Part shown: piece by piece, positions 1 to 8,726 of the stretch
Numbering within the stretch: position 1 is the first letter of the stretch
Layout of the letters: each line of letters starts with the position of its first letter
From: CADCVQ01 sp963705315
Lineage (GTDB): Bacteria > Actinomycetota > Thermoleophilia > Solirubrobacterales > Solirubrobacteraceae
DNA length: 64,000 nucleotides
Reading direction: 5' to 3'
NCBI GenBank assembly: GCA_963705315.1
Contig: OY970068.1
Span: forward strand, 62,001 to 126,000
Notes under the pieces: generated by a model
The model's database searches: none
What the model saw: the letters and a program-made list of their open reading frames with translations, nothing else
What the model was told of the DNA's origin: nothing
Made by a program: the position numbers and the translations under genes

Positions 1-190
1 CGGACCGCCGGCCCGGCTGGCGGATGTCGAGACGGCGGCCGTCGCGGATGGGCTGCGCACGAGGCGCACGGGCACGAGCGTGACGCTCATGGGCATCGAC
101 GGCCGCAACGGCGACCTGCCCGAAGGCGAGCGGCGGCGGGCCAACCTCGAGGATGTCTTCGTGCTGCTCACCGGGGAGGAGATCACGTGA
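1..190 (+). CDS. ABC transporter ATP-binding protein, C-terminal end (partial)
   Basis: Only the last ~62 codons of this gene are in the window; the frame runs from base 2 to the TGA at 188-190. The tail RRANLEDVFVLLTGEEI is typical of the C-terminal end of ATPases serving ABC-2 (DrrA/NodI-type) exporters. The Walker and signature motifs lie outside the window. The stop overlaps the GTG start of the permease by 4 nt, so the two are translationally coupled and form one exporter. The substrate cannot be told from the sequence. Confidence 0.8.
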   Translation, partial: GPPARLADVETAAVADGLRTRRTGTSVTLMGIDGRNGDLPEGERRRANLEDVFVLLTGEEIT

Positions 191-984
191 GCGCGGTAGC
201 TCGCACCCCGCGCCGGCTCGGACGACTCGAACGCCCGGCGATCCAGGGCGTGCTCGTCCGCGAGATCACGAACTTCGGCTCGTTCTGGCGCTCGACGACG
301 TTCTCCTCCACGATCGACCCGACGATCTACCTGCTCGCGTTCGGGTTCGGCTTCGGCTCGCTCGTCTCGAAGGTCGGGGGTTATGACTACGTCGACTTCG
401 TCGGCACCGGGGTCGTGGCGAGCGCCGTCCTGTTCGCGTCGGTCTTCCCGGCGATGTTCGGGGTGTTCGTGAAGTACCAGTTCCAGCACACGTACGACGC
501 GATCCTCGCGGCGCCGGTCGACACCGAGGAGCTCGTCACGGCCGAGGCGCTGTGGATCGCCGCCCGCGCGGGCACCTACGGCAACGTCCCGTTGCTCATC
601 GCCATGGTGTTCGGCCTCCAACCGAGCTGGGGGATGCTCCTCGTGCCGTTCATCGCCTTCATCTCCGGCTTCGGCTGGGCGTGCTTCGGGATCATGATCG
701 CCGGCCTGTTGAAGTCGATCGACAACTTCAACTACGTCACGAGCACGATCATCACGCCGACGTTCCTCGTGGCCGGCACGTTCTTCCCGCTGTCCGGGCT
801 GCCGGAGTGGGCGCAGATCCTCGGCAACGTCAACCCGCTGCACCACACCGTCGAGCTCGTCCGCCACGCCTCCTTCGGCTGGGATGCCAGCGCCGACCTC
901 GCGCACCTCGGCGCGCTGGTGCTCTTCGGAATTCTCATGTGGCGCCTGGCGATCAAGGCGATGGAGCGCAAGCTGATCACTTAG
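187..984 (+). CDS. ABC-2 type transporter permease
   Basis: A 265-residue integral membrane protein with about six hydrophobic segments. It has the ABC-2 (NodJ/DrrB-like) pattern: a charged N-terminus, a first membrane segment near residue 40, and a late segment containing FLVAGTFFPLSGLPEWAQ, which resembles the family's conserved FFP..LP signature, then NPLHHTVELVR. It would form the channel of an exporter energised by the ATPase just upstream, whose stop overlaps this GTG start (GTGA). The exported compound is unknown; lipids, polysaccharides or drugs are all possible for this family. Confidence 0.88.
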   Translation: MSAVARTPRRLGRLERPAIQGVLVREITNFGSFWRSTTFSSTIDPTIYLLAFGFGFGSLVSKVGGYDYVDFVGTGVVASAVLFASVFPAMFGVFVKYQFQHTYDAILAAPVDTEELVTAEALWIAARAGTYGNVPLLIAMVFGLQPSWGMLLVPFIAFISGFGWACFGIMIAGLLKSIDNFNYVTSTIITPTFLVAGTFFPLSGLPEWAQILGNVNPLHHTVELVRHASFGWDASADLAHLGALVLFGILMWRLAIKAMERKLIT

Positions 985-1204
985 CTAAGGGCTGCCCGCC
1001 GGGCGTTCCGTCGGGATCTCCGGGGATGCGCGGCGAGAGACCACGGAACTTCCGGCCGTCCGCACTTAGGTTTCGGCCTTCGCGCCAGACGCCGTGCAGC
1101 AGATCAGCGGCTGATCGCGCCCACCCACATCAGGTCGCGCCTGACCGACGCAAACCTCCTCGCCACCCTCCCTCTGTCCCTCGCGCCCACGCGCCCACCA
1201 GCGG

Positions 1205-1210
1205 TACCCT
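1205..1210 (+). promoter_or_regulatory. Probable -10 box of a leaderless promoter
   Basis: TACCCT ends 9 nt before the ATG at 1220, so transcription would begin at or within a few bases of the start codon. The same geometry recurs at many genes here (for example nucS, ppx/gppA, the mer regulator and tnpR). No clear -35 box is visible. Confidence 0.4.
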
Positions 1211-1219
1211 TGAGGGTTC

Positions 1220-2464
1220 ATGCCCAACGTCTTGGACCTCGAGCAGTCGCTCCTCCTTCTGGAGATCTCGCCGCCCTTCGACCAGCGCGCCGTGCAGCTC
1301 GCGCGCAGGCGGATGGCCAAGGTGTGGCACCCGGACATCGCGCCTCCCGGCAAGCAGTTCGAGCACGAGCGTCACCTCAAGGCGATCAACGAGGCGGCCG
1401 ATCAGCTCGAGCGTCTCGCCGAGGGATCGCGCGGCGGGACGGTCTCGCGCAACGCGGTGAAGGTCAGCGCGGCGGCGGCGCGCGCCGCCCGCGCCGAGGA
1501 GGGTAGGCGCGCCTACGAGGAGTCCCAGCGCCAGCGCGAGCAGGCGGAGGACCGAAAGACCAACGACCCGTTCGGCAGCCAGGTTCCCGATCACTCGGTC
1601 GTTCACCGCTACGCGCGGTGCGTCGCCTATCCCGAGTGGGGCGTCGGCAGCGTCACGGGCATCTACTTCACCGGCGGCGGCGACGACGTCCAGCAGTGGG
1701 CGCGCGTGCGCTTCCACCCCGGCGTGCGGACCGTGCCCGCGGGCACGCTGCAGTTCGTCGACTTCTCCAAGCCCGACGCGGGCTCTGACCGCGTCGAGCG
1801 CTTCGTCACCGCCGCGCAGCACGCGACCGCGGAGGGCAACCACGAGCTCGCCGCGCGTCGGCTCATCTACGCCCGTGACGCGCAGCCCGACAACGTCACG
1901 GTGCTGCGGCTCATGACGCTCGCCTTCTGGCAGGCCGGCAACCTGCCCGCCGCCGGACGCGCCGTGCGCGACTGGGCGCGCGTCGAGGGCGACCGCCCGG
2001 CGCCGCACCGGTTCGCGGCGCGCATCTACGAGGACATGGGCGCGATCGACCTCGCCGAGGAGGCCGCCGAGCGCGCCGTGCAACGCGGCCCGACCGACGC
2101 CGACGCGTGGGAGCGCCTCGGCCGGCTGCGCCTGCGGCTCATGGACCGCGACGGCGCGCTCGAGGCGCTCGAGCGCGCCCGCGAGCTCGGCCCGTCCGTC
2201 GAGGGGCTGCTCGATCTCGCGCTCGCCCACCACCTGGCGGGGAATCTCGGCGCCGAGGTCACGGCGTGCGAGCAGGCGACGCTGCTGGACGAGCACAGCG
2301 CGCCGGCGTGGGCCCGCCTCGCCCACGCGCTCGCCCGGACCGATCGCGTGAGCGACGCGATCGACGCGTGCGACCGCGCGCTGCGGCTGCGCGCCGACGA
2401 CGAGGTCGCCGAGCTGCTCGACCGCCTGCGCGCCGAGCAGCCACGCGTGCTGCCGGCAGCGTAG
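1220..2464 (+). CDS. J-domain / TPR repeat protein
   Basis: This 414-residue protein starts with a short J-domain-like region: helix residues ~20-36 lead into WHPD at 36-39, the HPD motif that DnaJ proteins use to stimulate DnaK ATPase. It lacks the glycine-rich and zinc domains of true DnaJ. A linker of ~100 residues contains RYARCVAYPEWGVGSVTG. The C-terminal half (~185-400) is a series of 34-residue TPR-like helix pairs, rich in Ala, Leu and Arg, for protein contacts. It is probably a cytoplasmic co-chaperone or assembly factor. ATG 1220 is preceded by a -10-like box and no clear ribosome-binding site. Confidence 0.75.
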   Translation: MPNVLDLEQSLLLLEISPPFDQRAVQLARRRMAKVWHPDIAPPGKQFEHERHLKAINEAADQLERLAEGSRGGTVSRNAVKVSAAAARAARAEEGRRAYEESQRQREQAEDRKTNDPFGSQVPDHSVVHRYARCVAYPEWGVGSVTGIYFTGGGDDVQQWARVRFHPGVRTVPAGTLQFVDFSKPDAGSDRVERFVTAAQHATAEGNHELAARRLIYARDAQPDNVTVLRLMTLAFWQAGNLPAAGRAVRDWARVEGDRPAPHRFAARIYEDMGAIDLAEEAAERAVQRGPTDADAWERLGRLRLRLMDRDGALEALERARELGPSVEGLLDLALAHHLAGNLGAEVTACEQATLLDEHSAPAWARLAHALARTDRVSDAIDACDRALRLRADDEVAELLDRLRAEQPRVLPAA

Positions 2465-2478
2465 GCCGCGAGACGGGT

Positions 2479-2511
2479 CAGCCGGTCGACGCGCGGCAAC
2501 GTCGCCGGCTG
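2479..2511. terminator. Bidirectional hairpin between convergent genes
   Basis: CAGCCGG-t-CGACG pairs with CGTCG-CCGGCTG around an 8-nt loop, in the 69-bp gap between the J-domain gene and the convergent four-helix gene. There is no T-tract, which is common for actinobacterial terminators. Confidence 0.5.
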
Positions 2512-2533
2512 GCTGCGCCGCCGTCGGGTGACC

Positions 2534-3022
2534 TCAGGCGAACGCCTCGCGTGCTGCGAGGCGGTGGCGCTCGCGCAGTCCCTCGAGCTGACGCTCGGCC
2601 CGCGCGATGAGCTCGTCGAGCTCGGCCTCGTCGAGCTGCGCGTTGGCCGGCGCGACCTCGCGCAGGCTCTGCCACAGCGACAGCTTGCCCTGCACGCCTG
2701 ACCGCAGACCCTCGAACTCGAGCAGGCGGCTGAGCGGCGAGTAGCCGGTGAGCTGCCCGTTGAGCTTGAAGCGACCGAGCTTCTCACCCACGTTGGCACC
2801 GGCGTTCTTCAGCAGGTTGGGGGTGATGTCGAAGCGGCTCATGATCTGCTCGAGCGTGTCGACGTCCTCCTCGATCTCGTCGGCGAGGCGCGCGAGGAAC
2901 TGGCCGTACGGCGTGCCCTCGTTCTCCTCGGCGGAGCGCTTGGCAAGGTTGGTGCCGGCGGTGGCGCCGGCGCGGTGGTCTCTGAGGTAGACCTCCAGCT
3001 GCTCGATCGTCGTAGCTGTCAT
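2534..3022 (-). CDS. Conserved hypothetical helical protein (ferritin-like fold suspected)
   Basis: A 162-residue soluble, almost entirely helical protein beginning MTATTIEQLEVYLRDHRAG. Residues ~1-70 (AGTNLAKRSAEEN, LARLADEIEEDVDTLEQIM) look like two long amphipathic helices. A middle block (NLLKNAGANVGEKLGRFKLNG) and a C-terminal helix pair follow. I do not recognise a named family; the layout suggests a four-helix bundle. I chose the ATG at 3022 rather than the upstream in-frame codon at 3079, because the upstream extension runs through the divergent promoter region shared with nucS. Confidence 0.6.
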   Translation of the reverse strand: MTATTIEQLEVYLRDHRAGATAGTNLAKRSAEENEGTPYGQFLARLADEIEEDVDTLEQIMSRFDITPNLLKNAGANVGEKLGRFKLNGQLTGYSPLSRLLEFEGLRSGVQGKLSLWQSLREVAPANAQLDEAELDELIARAERQLEGLRERHRLAAREAFA

Positions 3023-3083
3023 GCGGGTTGCCTTACCCGGAAAACGCGGGTTTCGCTCGCCACGACAGTCCGGCAGCAACGCT

Positions 3084-3089
3084 ACGGTG
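3084..3089 (+). promoter_or_regulatory. Probable -10 box of nucS
   Basis: TACGGT lies 8 nt before the nucS ATG at 3097. The same GCTACGGTG string lies just ahead of the pyk GTG start, suggesting a shared leaderless promoter type. Confidence 0.4.
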
Positions 3090-3096
3090 CCGAACC

Positions 3097-3768
3097 ATGC
3101 GTCTCATCGTCGCCCGCTGCGAGGTCCGCTACACCGGCCGGCTCACCGCTGTGCTGCCCGAAGCGCTGCGGCTGCTGATGTTCAAGGCGGACGGCTCCGT
3201 GATGGTCCACGCCGACACCGGCGGCTACAAGCCGAGCAACTGGATGACCGCGCCGACGATCATCCAGGAGGAGCCCGAGCGGATCGTCGTGCGCAAGCGC
3301 GCCGGCGCGACCGAGGATCGGCTGGAGATCGCGATCGCCGAGATCGTCAGCGACGTCAGTCACGACATGGGCGAGGCGGCTGCGCTCGAGAAGGACGGCG
3401 TCGAGCGCGACCTGCAGGAGGCGCTGGCGGCCACGCCGGAGCATTGCGGCGAGGGCTTCCGGCTCGTGCGGCGTGAGTGGCCCACGGACATCGGGCCGGT
3501 CGACCTCATGTGCCGCGACGGCGAGGACGAGTGGATCGCCGTCGAGATCAAGCGCGTCGCGACGATCGACGCCGTCGAGCAGCTCACGCGCTACCTGCAG
3601 CGCATCCGGCGCGACCCGGCGATGGCGAGCTGCCGCGGCGTGCTGGCGGCGCAGTCGATCAAGCCGCAGGCGCGGGTCCTCGCCGAAGCACGCGAGCTGG
3701 AGTGCGTGGAGATCGATCTCGCGGTGCTGCGCGGGGAGCGCGAGCCGGACCTCACGCTGTTTGTGTGA
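3097..3768 (+). CDS. nucS: Endonuclease NucS (non-canonical mismatch repair)
   Basis: A 223-residue protein matching NucS, the mismatch-specific DNA endonuclease that replaces MutS/MutL in Actinobacteria and some archaea. The N-terminal DNA-binding/dimerisation domain (~1-110) contains MVHADTGGYKPSNWM. The C-terminal RecB-like nuclease domain has GPVDLMCRDG and AVEIKR, giving the D-(x)n-ExK active site of the family. NucS acts at mismatches, with the sliding clamp as partner in studied species. The stop codon TGA is part of a repeat motif (TGTGACGTCG) that begins inside the last codons. Confidence 0.93.
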   Translation: MRLIVARCEVRYTGRLTAVLPEALRLLMFKADGSVMVHADTGGYKPSNWMTAPTIIQEEPERIVVRKRAGATEDRLEIAIAEIVSDVSHDMGEAAALEKDGVERDLQEALAATPEHCGEGFRLVRREWPTDIGPVDLMCRDGEDEWIAVEIKRVATIDAVEQLTRYLQRIRRDPAMASCRGVLAAQSIKPQARVLAEARELECVEIDLAVLRGEREPDLTLFV

Positions 3769-3813
3769 CGTCGCTCCAAGGCGACCGGTTCCGGTCGCCG
3801 CAGCGCGAAACCC
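3764..3813 (+). repeat. TGTGACGTCG-hairpin-GCGAAACCC element, copy A
   Basis: TGTGACGTCG, then 9-bp arms GGCGACCGG/CCGGTCGCC separated by TT (3780-3799), then GCGAAACCC. It begins inside the nucS stop codon. Four related copies occur in the window at 20201, 39142, 46182 and 63394. Confidence 0.8.
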
Positions 3814-3905
3814 GCGTTTGGACCGCTGGTCCAAACGCGCTGGCCCAACCGGGCAAATCTCCCAATTTGCTCGACAATGCGCGTAGCTGAAGGCATTCTC
3901 ACTGC

Positions 3906-4649
3906 ATGCCTCGGCGTCCCCCTCAGATCGTCGCGTTCGGGGGTGGGGGGTTCTCGATGGAGGCGCACAACGCGCTGCTCGACGACTTCGTGCTCGGGCT
4001 CACCGGCGTCGATCGCCCGAAGGTCTGCTTCCTGCCGTCGGCGTCCGGCGATGCCGACCACTACATCGTGCGCTTCTACCGCGCGTTCTCGGCTGCGCGC
4101 TGCGAACCGACGCACATCTCGCTCTTCCGGCGCGACCGCGGCGCCGGGCTAGGCGCGGACATCGCGTCGCACCTGCTTGCGCAGGACCTCATCTATGTCG
4201 GGGGCGGCAGCATCATCTCGCTGATGGGCGTCTGGAAGGCGCACGGCCTCGACGAGGTGCTGCGCCAGTGCTGGCTGAACGGGACGGTGCTGTGCGGGCT
4301 GAGCGCGGGCTCGCTGTGCTGGTTCAGCGACTGCGTGACGGCGTTCCATGGCCCGCCGGAGCGCGTCCCGGGCCTCGGGCTGCTGCCGTACTCAAATTGC
4401 GTGCACTACGACGGCGAGCCGGCGCGGCGCGAGGGCTACCACCGCTTCCTCGCGGAGGGGATGGCTCCGGGCTATGCGGCCAGCGACGGAGCGGCGCTGC
4501 ATTTCCGCGGCGAGTCGCTGCGCAGCGTCGTGTCGTCCCGTCCGGCGGCGAGCGCCTTCTGGGTCGAGGAGGTCGGGGCCGAGGTGTCCGAGGTGCCGCT
4601 GCAGGTCCGCTGGCTCGGCGCGCCTTCGCGAACGCTCACGGCAGCCTGA
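3906..4649 (+). CDS. Peptidase E-like protein (S51), paralogue 1
   Basis: A 247-residue cytoplasmic protein of the peptidase E (S51) family, related to cyanophycinase and class I glutamine amidotransferases. The glycine-rich start VAFGGGGFS, the strand-turn YVGGGSIISLM and the nucleophile elbow GLSAGSLCWF (Ser133) are the family landmarks. Known members cleave N-terminal Asp dipeptides. The next gene is a clear paralogue 13 nt downstream, so this is a tandem duplication within one operon. ATG 3906 agrees with the family's short N-terminus. Confidence 0.85.
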   Translation: MPRRPPQIVAFGGGGFSMEAHNALLDDFVLGLTGVDRPKVCFLPSASGDADHYIVRFYRAFSAARCEPTHISLFRRDRGAGLGADIASHLLAQDLIYVGGGSIISLMGVWKAHGLDEVLRQCWLNGTVLCGLSAGSLCWFSDCVTAFHGPPERVPGLGLLPYSNCVHYDGEPARREGYHRFLAEGMAPGYAASDGAALHFRGESLRSVVSSRPAASAFWVEEVGAEVSEVPLQVRWLGAPSRTLTAA

Positions 4650-4662
4650 GGATCTGGGGCTG

Positions 4663-5448
4663 ATGCATCGCACGATCTTCGCCATGGGCGGAGGGGGTTT
4701 CACGTCCGAACCCTCCAATCCGGCGCTCGACGACTTCATCCTCACGCTCGCCCGCAGCCGCGAGCCGAAGATCCTCTTCATGCCGACGGCGAGCGGCGAT
4801 CCCAACGCACAGATCGCGGGCTTTCAGTCGACGTTCGGTGACCGGGCCTGCCGTCCCGCGCACCTGTCGCTGTTTCGCCTCGAACAGGAGCCGGTCGAGC
4901 TGCGCGACCACATCCTCGAGCAGGACATCATCTACGTCGGCGGCGGCTCGATGCGCAATCTGCTGGCGATCTGGCGCGAGCACGGGCTGCACTGCATCCT
5001 GCGCGAGGCCTGGGAGGCGGGCGTCGTGCTCGCGGGGCTGAGCGCGGGCGCGATGTGCTGGTTTCAGCACGGCGTGACGCGCTCGACGGGGCGGCCGGCA
5101 CCGGTCGCGGGGCTCGGCTTCCTCACCGGCAGCCTCAGCGTGCACTACGACGGCGACCCCACGCGCGCCCCGGTGTTCCACGACGCCGTCGCGCGCGGCG
5201 TGCTGCCCGACGGCTACGGCGCCGACGACGGGGTCGGGCTGCTGTTCCAGGACACGACGCTCACACGGATCGTCTCGTCGCGGCCCGCGGCGCGGGCATA
5301 CCGCGTGCGGCGCGAGAACGGCGCCGCCGTGCGGACCACGATCGAACCCGAGCTGCTCGTTTCGGCGCGCACCGGCTCGGCGCGCGACGTCCCCGCCGAC
5401 ATCCGCGAGTTCCGGGCGGAGCGGTATGGGCGTGGGGGTCGGCGGTAG
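4663..5448 (+). CDS. Peptidase E-like protein (S51), paralogue 2
   Basis: A 261-residue paralogue of the preceding gene, with the same order of motifs: FAMGGGGFTSEPSNPALDDF, YVGGGSMRNLLAIW, and nucleophile elbow GLSAGAMCWF (Ser127), then SVHYDGD and a late ASSRPAA-like strand. The C-terminus is ~25 residues longer and Arg/Gly-rich. Chosen start ATG 4663, 13 nt after the stop of paralogue 1, with GGATCTGGGG as a weak ribosome-binding region. The two copies may form a heteromer or have split specificity; the sequence does not decide. Confidence 0.85.
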   Translation: MHRTIFAMGGGGFTSEPSNPALDDFILTLARSREPKILFMPTASGDPNAQIAGFQSTFGDRACRPAHLSLFRLEQEPVELRDHILEQDIIYVGGGSMRNLLAIWREHGLHCILREAWEAGVVLAGLSAGAMCWFQHGVTRSTGRPAPVAGLGFLTGSLSVHYDGDPTRAPVFHDAVARGVLPDGYGADDGVGLLFQDTTLTRIVSSRPAARAYRVRRENGAAVRTTIEPELLVSARTGSARDVPADIREFRAERYGRGGRR

Positions 5449-5470
5449 GGGTCGGGGTCGCGGGGCGCAC

Positions 5471-5648
5471 GAAACAGCATCGACAAGGGAATGAGCGGTG
5501 GGCCGCGGGGCGGGTGCGCGAGTCGGCGCGGCGATCGAGATGGTCGAAAACCACGCATATCGTGGTTCTCGTCCATCTCGGCAAATCGGGCGGCCCGCGG
5601 AGACCGGCACGCCTGGAACCCACCCCTTCTTTATCGATGCCGTTCGGT
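5471..5648. repeat. ACAGCATCGATAA-armed intergenic element, copy 1
   Basis: Left arm GAAACAGCATCGACAAGG (5471) and right arm CCTTCTTTATCGATGCCGTT (5625) form an inverted pair. The core 5536-5580 is a second inverted repeat (CGAGATGG/CCATCTCG) with an ACCACG-ATATCG-TGG loop, closely similar to the core of the copy at 39241. It lies between convergent genes, and its right arm supplies the last codons and stop of yjbQ. Confidence 0.75.
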
Positions 5649-6113
5649 CCACGTTCCGCGCAACGCCCGGCCGGCGCGGAGCTGGCGAACGCTCACTGCC
5701 CGTGCAATGTCGCCAGCAGCGAGCGCGACGCCGCCGCGGGCGCGGTGCTCGCACAGGTAGATGCCCTGCCACGTCCCGAGCGCGAGCCGGCCGTGCGCGA
5801 CCGGCAGGCTCAGCGACGGGCCCATGAGCGAGGCCTTGATGTGCGCGGGCATGTCGTCGGGCCCCTCGAGCGTGTGCGTCCAGGCGAAGTCCTCGGGCAC
5901 CGCCGCGCTGAACCACGACTCGAAGTCGTGACGTACGTCGGGTGACGCGTTCTCGTTGAGCGTCAGCGACGCGGACGTGTGGCGGATGAACAGGTGCGCG
6001 AGGCCCACGTCGAGGTCACCGAGCTCCGGCAGCGCGTCGACGATCTCGCGCGTCACGAGGTGCACGCCGCGCGGGCGCGCCTGCAACGTGATCTCGCGCT
6101 GGACCCAGGTCAT
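5631..6113 (-). CDS. yjbQ: YjbQ / UPF0047 family protein
   Basis: A 160-residue protein of the YjbQ (UPF0047) family. Family landmarks are GLAHLFIRHTSASLTLNENA (residues ~37-56), the HTLEGPDDMPAHIK stretch and the LGTWQGIYLCEHR strand; the conserved histidines and glutamate cluster at the proposed active site. Some members have weak thiamine-phosphate synthase activity in vitro, but the physiological role is unsettled. Usual length is about 130-140 residues. The extra C-terminal tail, ending TERHR, is encoded by the right arm of the adjacent repeat, which also gives the TAA stop. Confidence 0.88.
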   Translation of the reverse strand: MTWVQREITLQARPRGVHLVTREIVDALPELGDLDVGLAHLFIRHTSASLTLNENASPDVRHDFESWFSAAVPEDFAWTHTLEGPDDMPAHIKASLMGPSLSLPVAHGRLALGTWQGIYLCEHRARGGVALAAGDIARAVSVRQLRAGRALRGTWTERHR

Positions 6114-6206
6114 CGCCCGCGGAGCCTAGTCGGCACTGCCGCCAGTACGCTCGTGGGCGCCGGTGCGCCGTGGGTGAATCTGGCGCGTTCGGGGTAGTCC
6201 AAATTC

Positions 6207-6740
6207 ATGGGAATACAGGAAGGCAGTCACAGCATTGGTCCCGACAACGGGACTCTCACGATCAAGACCGGGCGCGAGGGGGCGGCCGCCAAGGCCGGCC
6301 ATGACCTCACGCTCGAAGCCACGAGCTGGGACGGCACCGTCGACATCGGCGACAGCCCGTCCGTGCAGCTGAACGTCGACCCCTCCGGCATCGAGGTCCG
6401 CTCGGGCACCGGCGGCGCCAAGGCGCTGAACGACTCCGACAAGGGCGACATCAAGAAGAGCATGCAGGACAAGGTCCTCGGCTCGTCGCAGATCACCTTC
6501 CAGTCCAGCGACGTGGACCTGTCCAACGGCAGCGGGACCGCCAAGGGCGATCTCAGCATCGCCGGCTCGAGCAACGCGGTCAGCGTGCCGCTGAACGTCG
6601 GCGACGACGGCACCGTCACGGGCTCCGTGACGCTCAGCCAGAGCGCCTACGGCATCAAGCAGTTCAAGGCGCTGATGGGCGCGCTGAAGGTGTCCGACCA
6701 GGTCGAGGTGAAGTTCGAGGCCAAGCTCCCGACCGGCTGA
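6207..6740 (+). CDS. YceI-family lipid-binding-like protein
   Basis: A 177-residue protein with the YceI beta-barrel pattern: GTLTIKTGREGAAAKAGHD near the start, alternating strands, and a late SVTLSQSAYGIKQFKALMGA segment followed by VEVKFEAKL. YceI lipocalin-like proteins bind isoprenoids or amphiphiles. No signal peptide is visible, so this copy is probably cytoplasmic, as in other actinobacterial short YceI proteins. ATG 6207 follows a 90-bp gap after the divergent yjbQ start. The gene is followed 31 nt later by acetoacetyl-CoA ligase. Confidence 0.75.
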   Translation: MGIQEGSHSIGPDNGTLTIKTGREGAAAKAGHDLTLEATSWDGTVDIGDSPSVQLNVDPSGIEVRSGTGGAKALNDSDKGDIKKSMQDKVLGSSQITFQSSDVDLSNGSGTAKGDLSIAGSSNAVSVPLNVGDDGTVTGSVTLSQSAYGIKQFKALMGALKVSDQVEVKFEAKLPTG

Positions 6741-6771
6741 GCCGGCCGGCGCGGGGACATAGGGTTGCGGC

Positions 6772-8712
6772 GTGAGCCGCAACCCCGAGCTGCTGTGGGA
6801 GCCCGACGAGGCGTTCGCGCAGCGCACGCGGATGCGCGCCTACATGCGCTGGCTCGAAGCCGAGCGCGGCGTGCGCGCGCAGACCTACGACGAGCTGTGG
6901 CGCTGGTCGGTCGCCGAGCTCGACGCGTTCTGGGCGTCGATCGCGGCGTACTTCGACGTCCGCTTCGCCGCGCCGCCGAGCGCGGCCCTCGGCGCGCGCG
7001 AGATGCCGGGCGCGCAGTGGTTCCCCGGCGCCACGCTCTCCTATCCCGAGCACGTCTTCCGCGACCGCGACGACGACACCGTCGCGATCCGTCACGCGTC
7101 CGAGCTGCGCCCGCTCGCGCAGATGACGTGGGGCGAGCTGCGTGAGCTGACCGCGCGGATCCAGGGCGGGCTACGCGCGCTCGGCGTCGGCCGCGGCGAC
7201 CGCGTCGCGGCGTACCTGCCGAACATCCCCGAGACGATCGCGGCATTCCTCGCGGTGTCCGGGCTCGGCGCGGTGTGGTCGAGCTGCTCGCCGGACTTCG
7301 GGGCACGCTCGGTCGTCGACCGCTTCGCGCAGATCGAGCCGCAGGTGCTGCTGGCCGTCGATGGCTACCGCTACGGAGGCAAGGACTTCGACCGCAGCGC
7401 GACCGTCGAGGAGATCCACGCGCAGGTCGGCGGCACGCTCGTGCGACTCGGCTACCTCGACGGCAGCGGCTTTGAGGCCGGATTTTTCGCCGCCGGCGAG
7501 CCGCCCGCGCTGATCTTCGAGCCGGTCGCCTTCGACCACCCGCTGTGGGTCCTCTATTCCAGCGGTACGACGGGGCTGCCGAAGGCGATTGTCCACGGCC
7601 ACGGCGGGATCCTGCTCGAGCAGCTGAAGAAGCTGAACCTGCACCTCGACACGCATCCCGACGACCGCCTCTTCTGGCTGACGACGACCGGTTGGATGAT
7701 GTGGAACTTCCTCGTCGGCGTGCTGCTGACGCCGGCGTCGATCGTGCTGTACGACGGCAACCCCGGCACGCCGTCGCTGCACCGGCTGTGGGAGCTCGCC
7801 GCGGACGCGGGCGTGACCTGCTTCGGCACCGGCGCGGCGTTTCTCTCCAACTGCATGAAGGCGGGCGTCGAGCCCGCCTGCGGACGCGACCTCAGCGCGC
7901 TGCGGGCCGTCGGCTCGACCGGCTCGCCGCTCTCGCCCGAGGCGTTTCGCTGGGTCTACGACGAGCTCGGGGACGACACGTGGCTCTTTTCGACGAGCGG
8001 CGGGACCGACGTCTGCACGGCGTTCGTCGGCGGGGTCCCGCTCGAGCCGGTGTACGCGGGCGAGTTGCAGGGCCGCTCGCTGGGCTGCGACGTGCAGGCC
8101 TTCGACGCGGACGGCAACGCGGTGATCGACGCGGTCGGGGAGCTCGTCATCACGCAGCCGATGCCGTCGATGCCGATCTGCTTCTGGAACGACGAGCGCG
8201 GCGCGCGGCTGCGCGAGGCGTACTTCGAGATGTACCCGGGCGTGTGGCGCCACGGCGACTGGATCGAGATCACGTCGCGCGGCACGGCGATCATCTACGG
8301 GCGCTCGGACTCGACGATCAACCGCGGCGGCGTGCGGATGGGGACGGCGGAGATCTACGGCGCCGTGCTGGCGATCGACGAGGTCGTCGACGCGCTCGTC
8401 GTGGACGTCCCACGCGCAGGCGCGGAGAGCTGGATGGCGCTCTTCGTTGTTGTTCGGGACGGAGCCGACCTCGATGACGACCTGCGTGGCGCCATCGCCC
8501 GCCGCATCCGTGAGGACTGCTCGCCGCGCCACGTTCCCGACGACGTCTTCGCCGTGGCCGAGGTGCCGCGCACGCTGTCGGGCAAGGTGCTCGAGGTGCC
8601 CGTGAAGCGGATCCTCAGCGGCACCGCGCCCGAGGTCGCCGCGAGCCGCGACTCGCTTGCCAACCCGGCGGCGCTGGACTGGTTCGTGGACTTCGCGCGG
8701 GCCCGGGGCTAA
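6772..8712 (+). CDS. aacS: Acetoacetate--CoA ligase
   Basis: A 646-residue adenylate-forming enzyme that converts acetoacetate, ATP and CoA to acetoacetyl-CoA. It has the acetyl-CoA synthetase-like N-terminal domain (RMRAYMRWLE..., GAQWFPGATLSYPEH), the AMP-binding P-loop YSSGTTGLPKAIVHGHGG near residues 261-278, the STSGGTDVCTAF block typical of acetoacetyl-CoA synthetases, the hinge GRSDSTINRGGVRMGTAEIY and the C-terminal catalytic lysine region RTLSGKVLEVPVKRIL. It would let the cell use ketone bodies or recycle acetoacetate for polymer or sterol-like synthesis. GTG start at 6772. Confidence 0.92.
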   Translation: MSRNPELLWEPDEAFAQRTRMRAYMRWLEAERGVRAQTYDELWRWSVAELDAFWASIAAYFDVRFAAPPSAALGAREMPGAQWFPGATLSYPEHVFRDRDDDTVAIRHASELRPLAQMTWGELRELTARIQGGLRALGVGRGDRVAAYLPNIPETIAAFLAVSGLGAVWSSCSPDFGARSVVDRFAQIEPQVLLAVDGYRYGGKDFDRSATVEEIHAQVGGTLVRLGYLDGSGFEAGFFAAGEPPALIFEPVAFDHPLWVLYSSGTTGLPKAIVHGHGGILLEQLKKLNLHLDTHPDDRLFWLTTTGWMMWNFLVGVLLTPASIVLYDGNPGTPSLHRLWELAADAGVTCFGTGAAFLSNCMKAGVEPACGRDLSALRAVGSTGSPLSPEAFRWVYDELGDDTWLFSTSGGTDVCTAFVGGVPLEPVYAGELQGRSLGCDVQAFDADGNAVIDAVGELVITQPMPSMPICFWNDERGARLREAYFEMYPGVWRHGDWIEITSRGTAIIYGRSDSTINRGGVRMGTAEIYGAVLAIDEVVDALVVDVPRAGAESWMALFVVVRDGADLDDDLRGAIARRIREDCSPRHVPDDVFAVAEVPRTLSGKVLEVPVKRILSGTAPEVAASRDSLANPAALDWFVDFARARG

Positions 8713-8726
8713 CGTCCGAGCCGATC

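Noticed and set aside
1046..1110. Sixth copy of the GGCGAAACCC element upstream of the J-domain gene
   Set aside because: On the minus strand it has only AAGGCCGAAACC and no TGACGTCG flank or matching arms, so it is at best a half copy.
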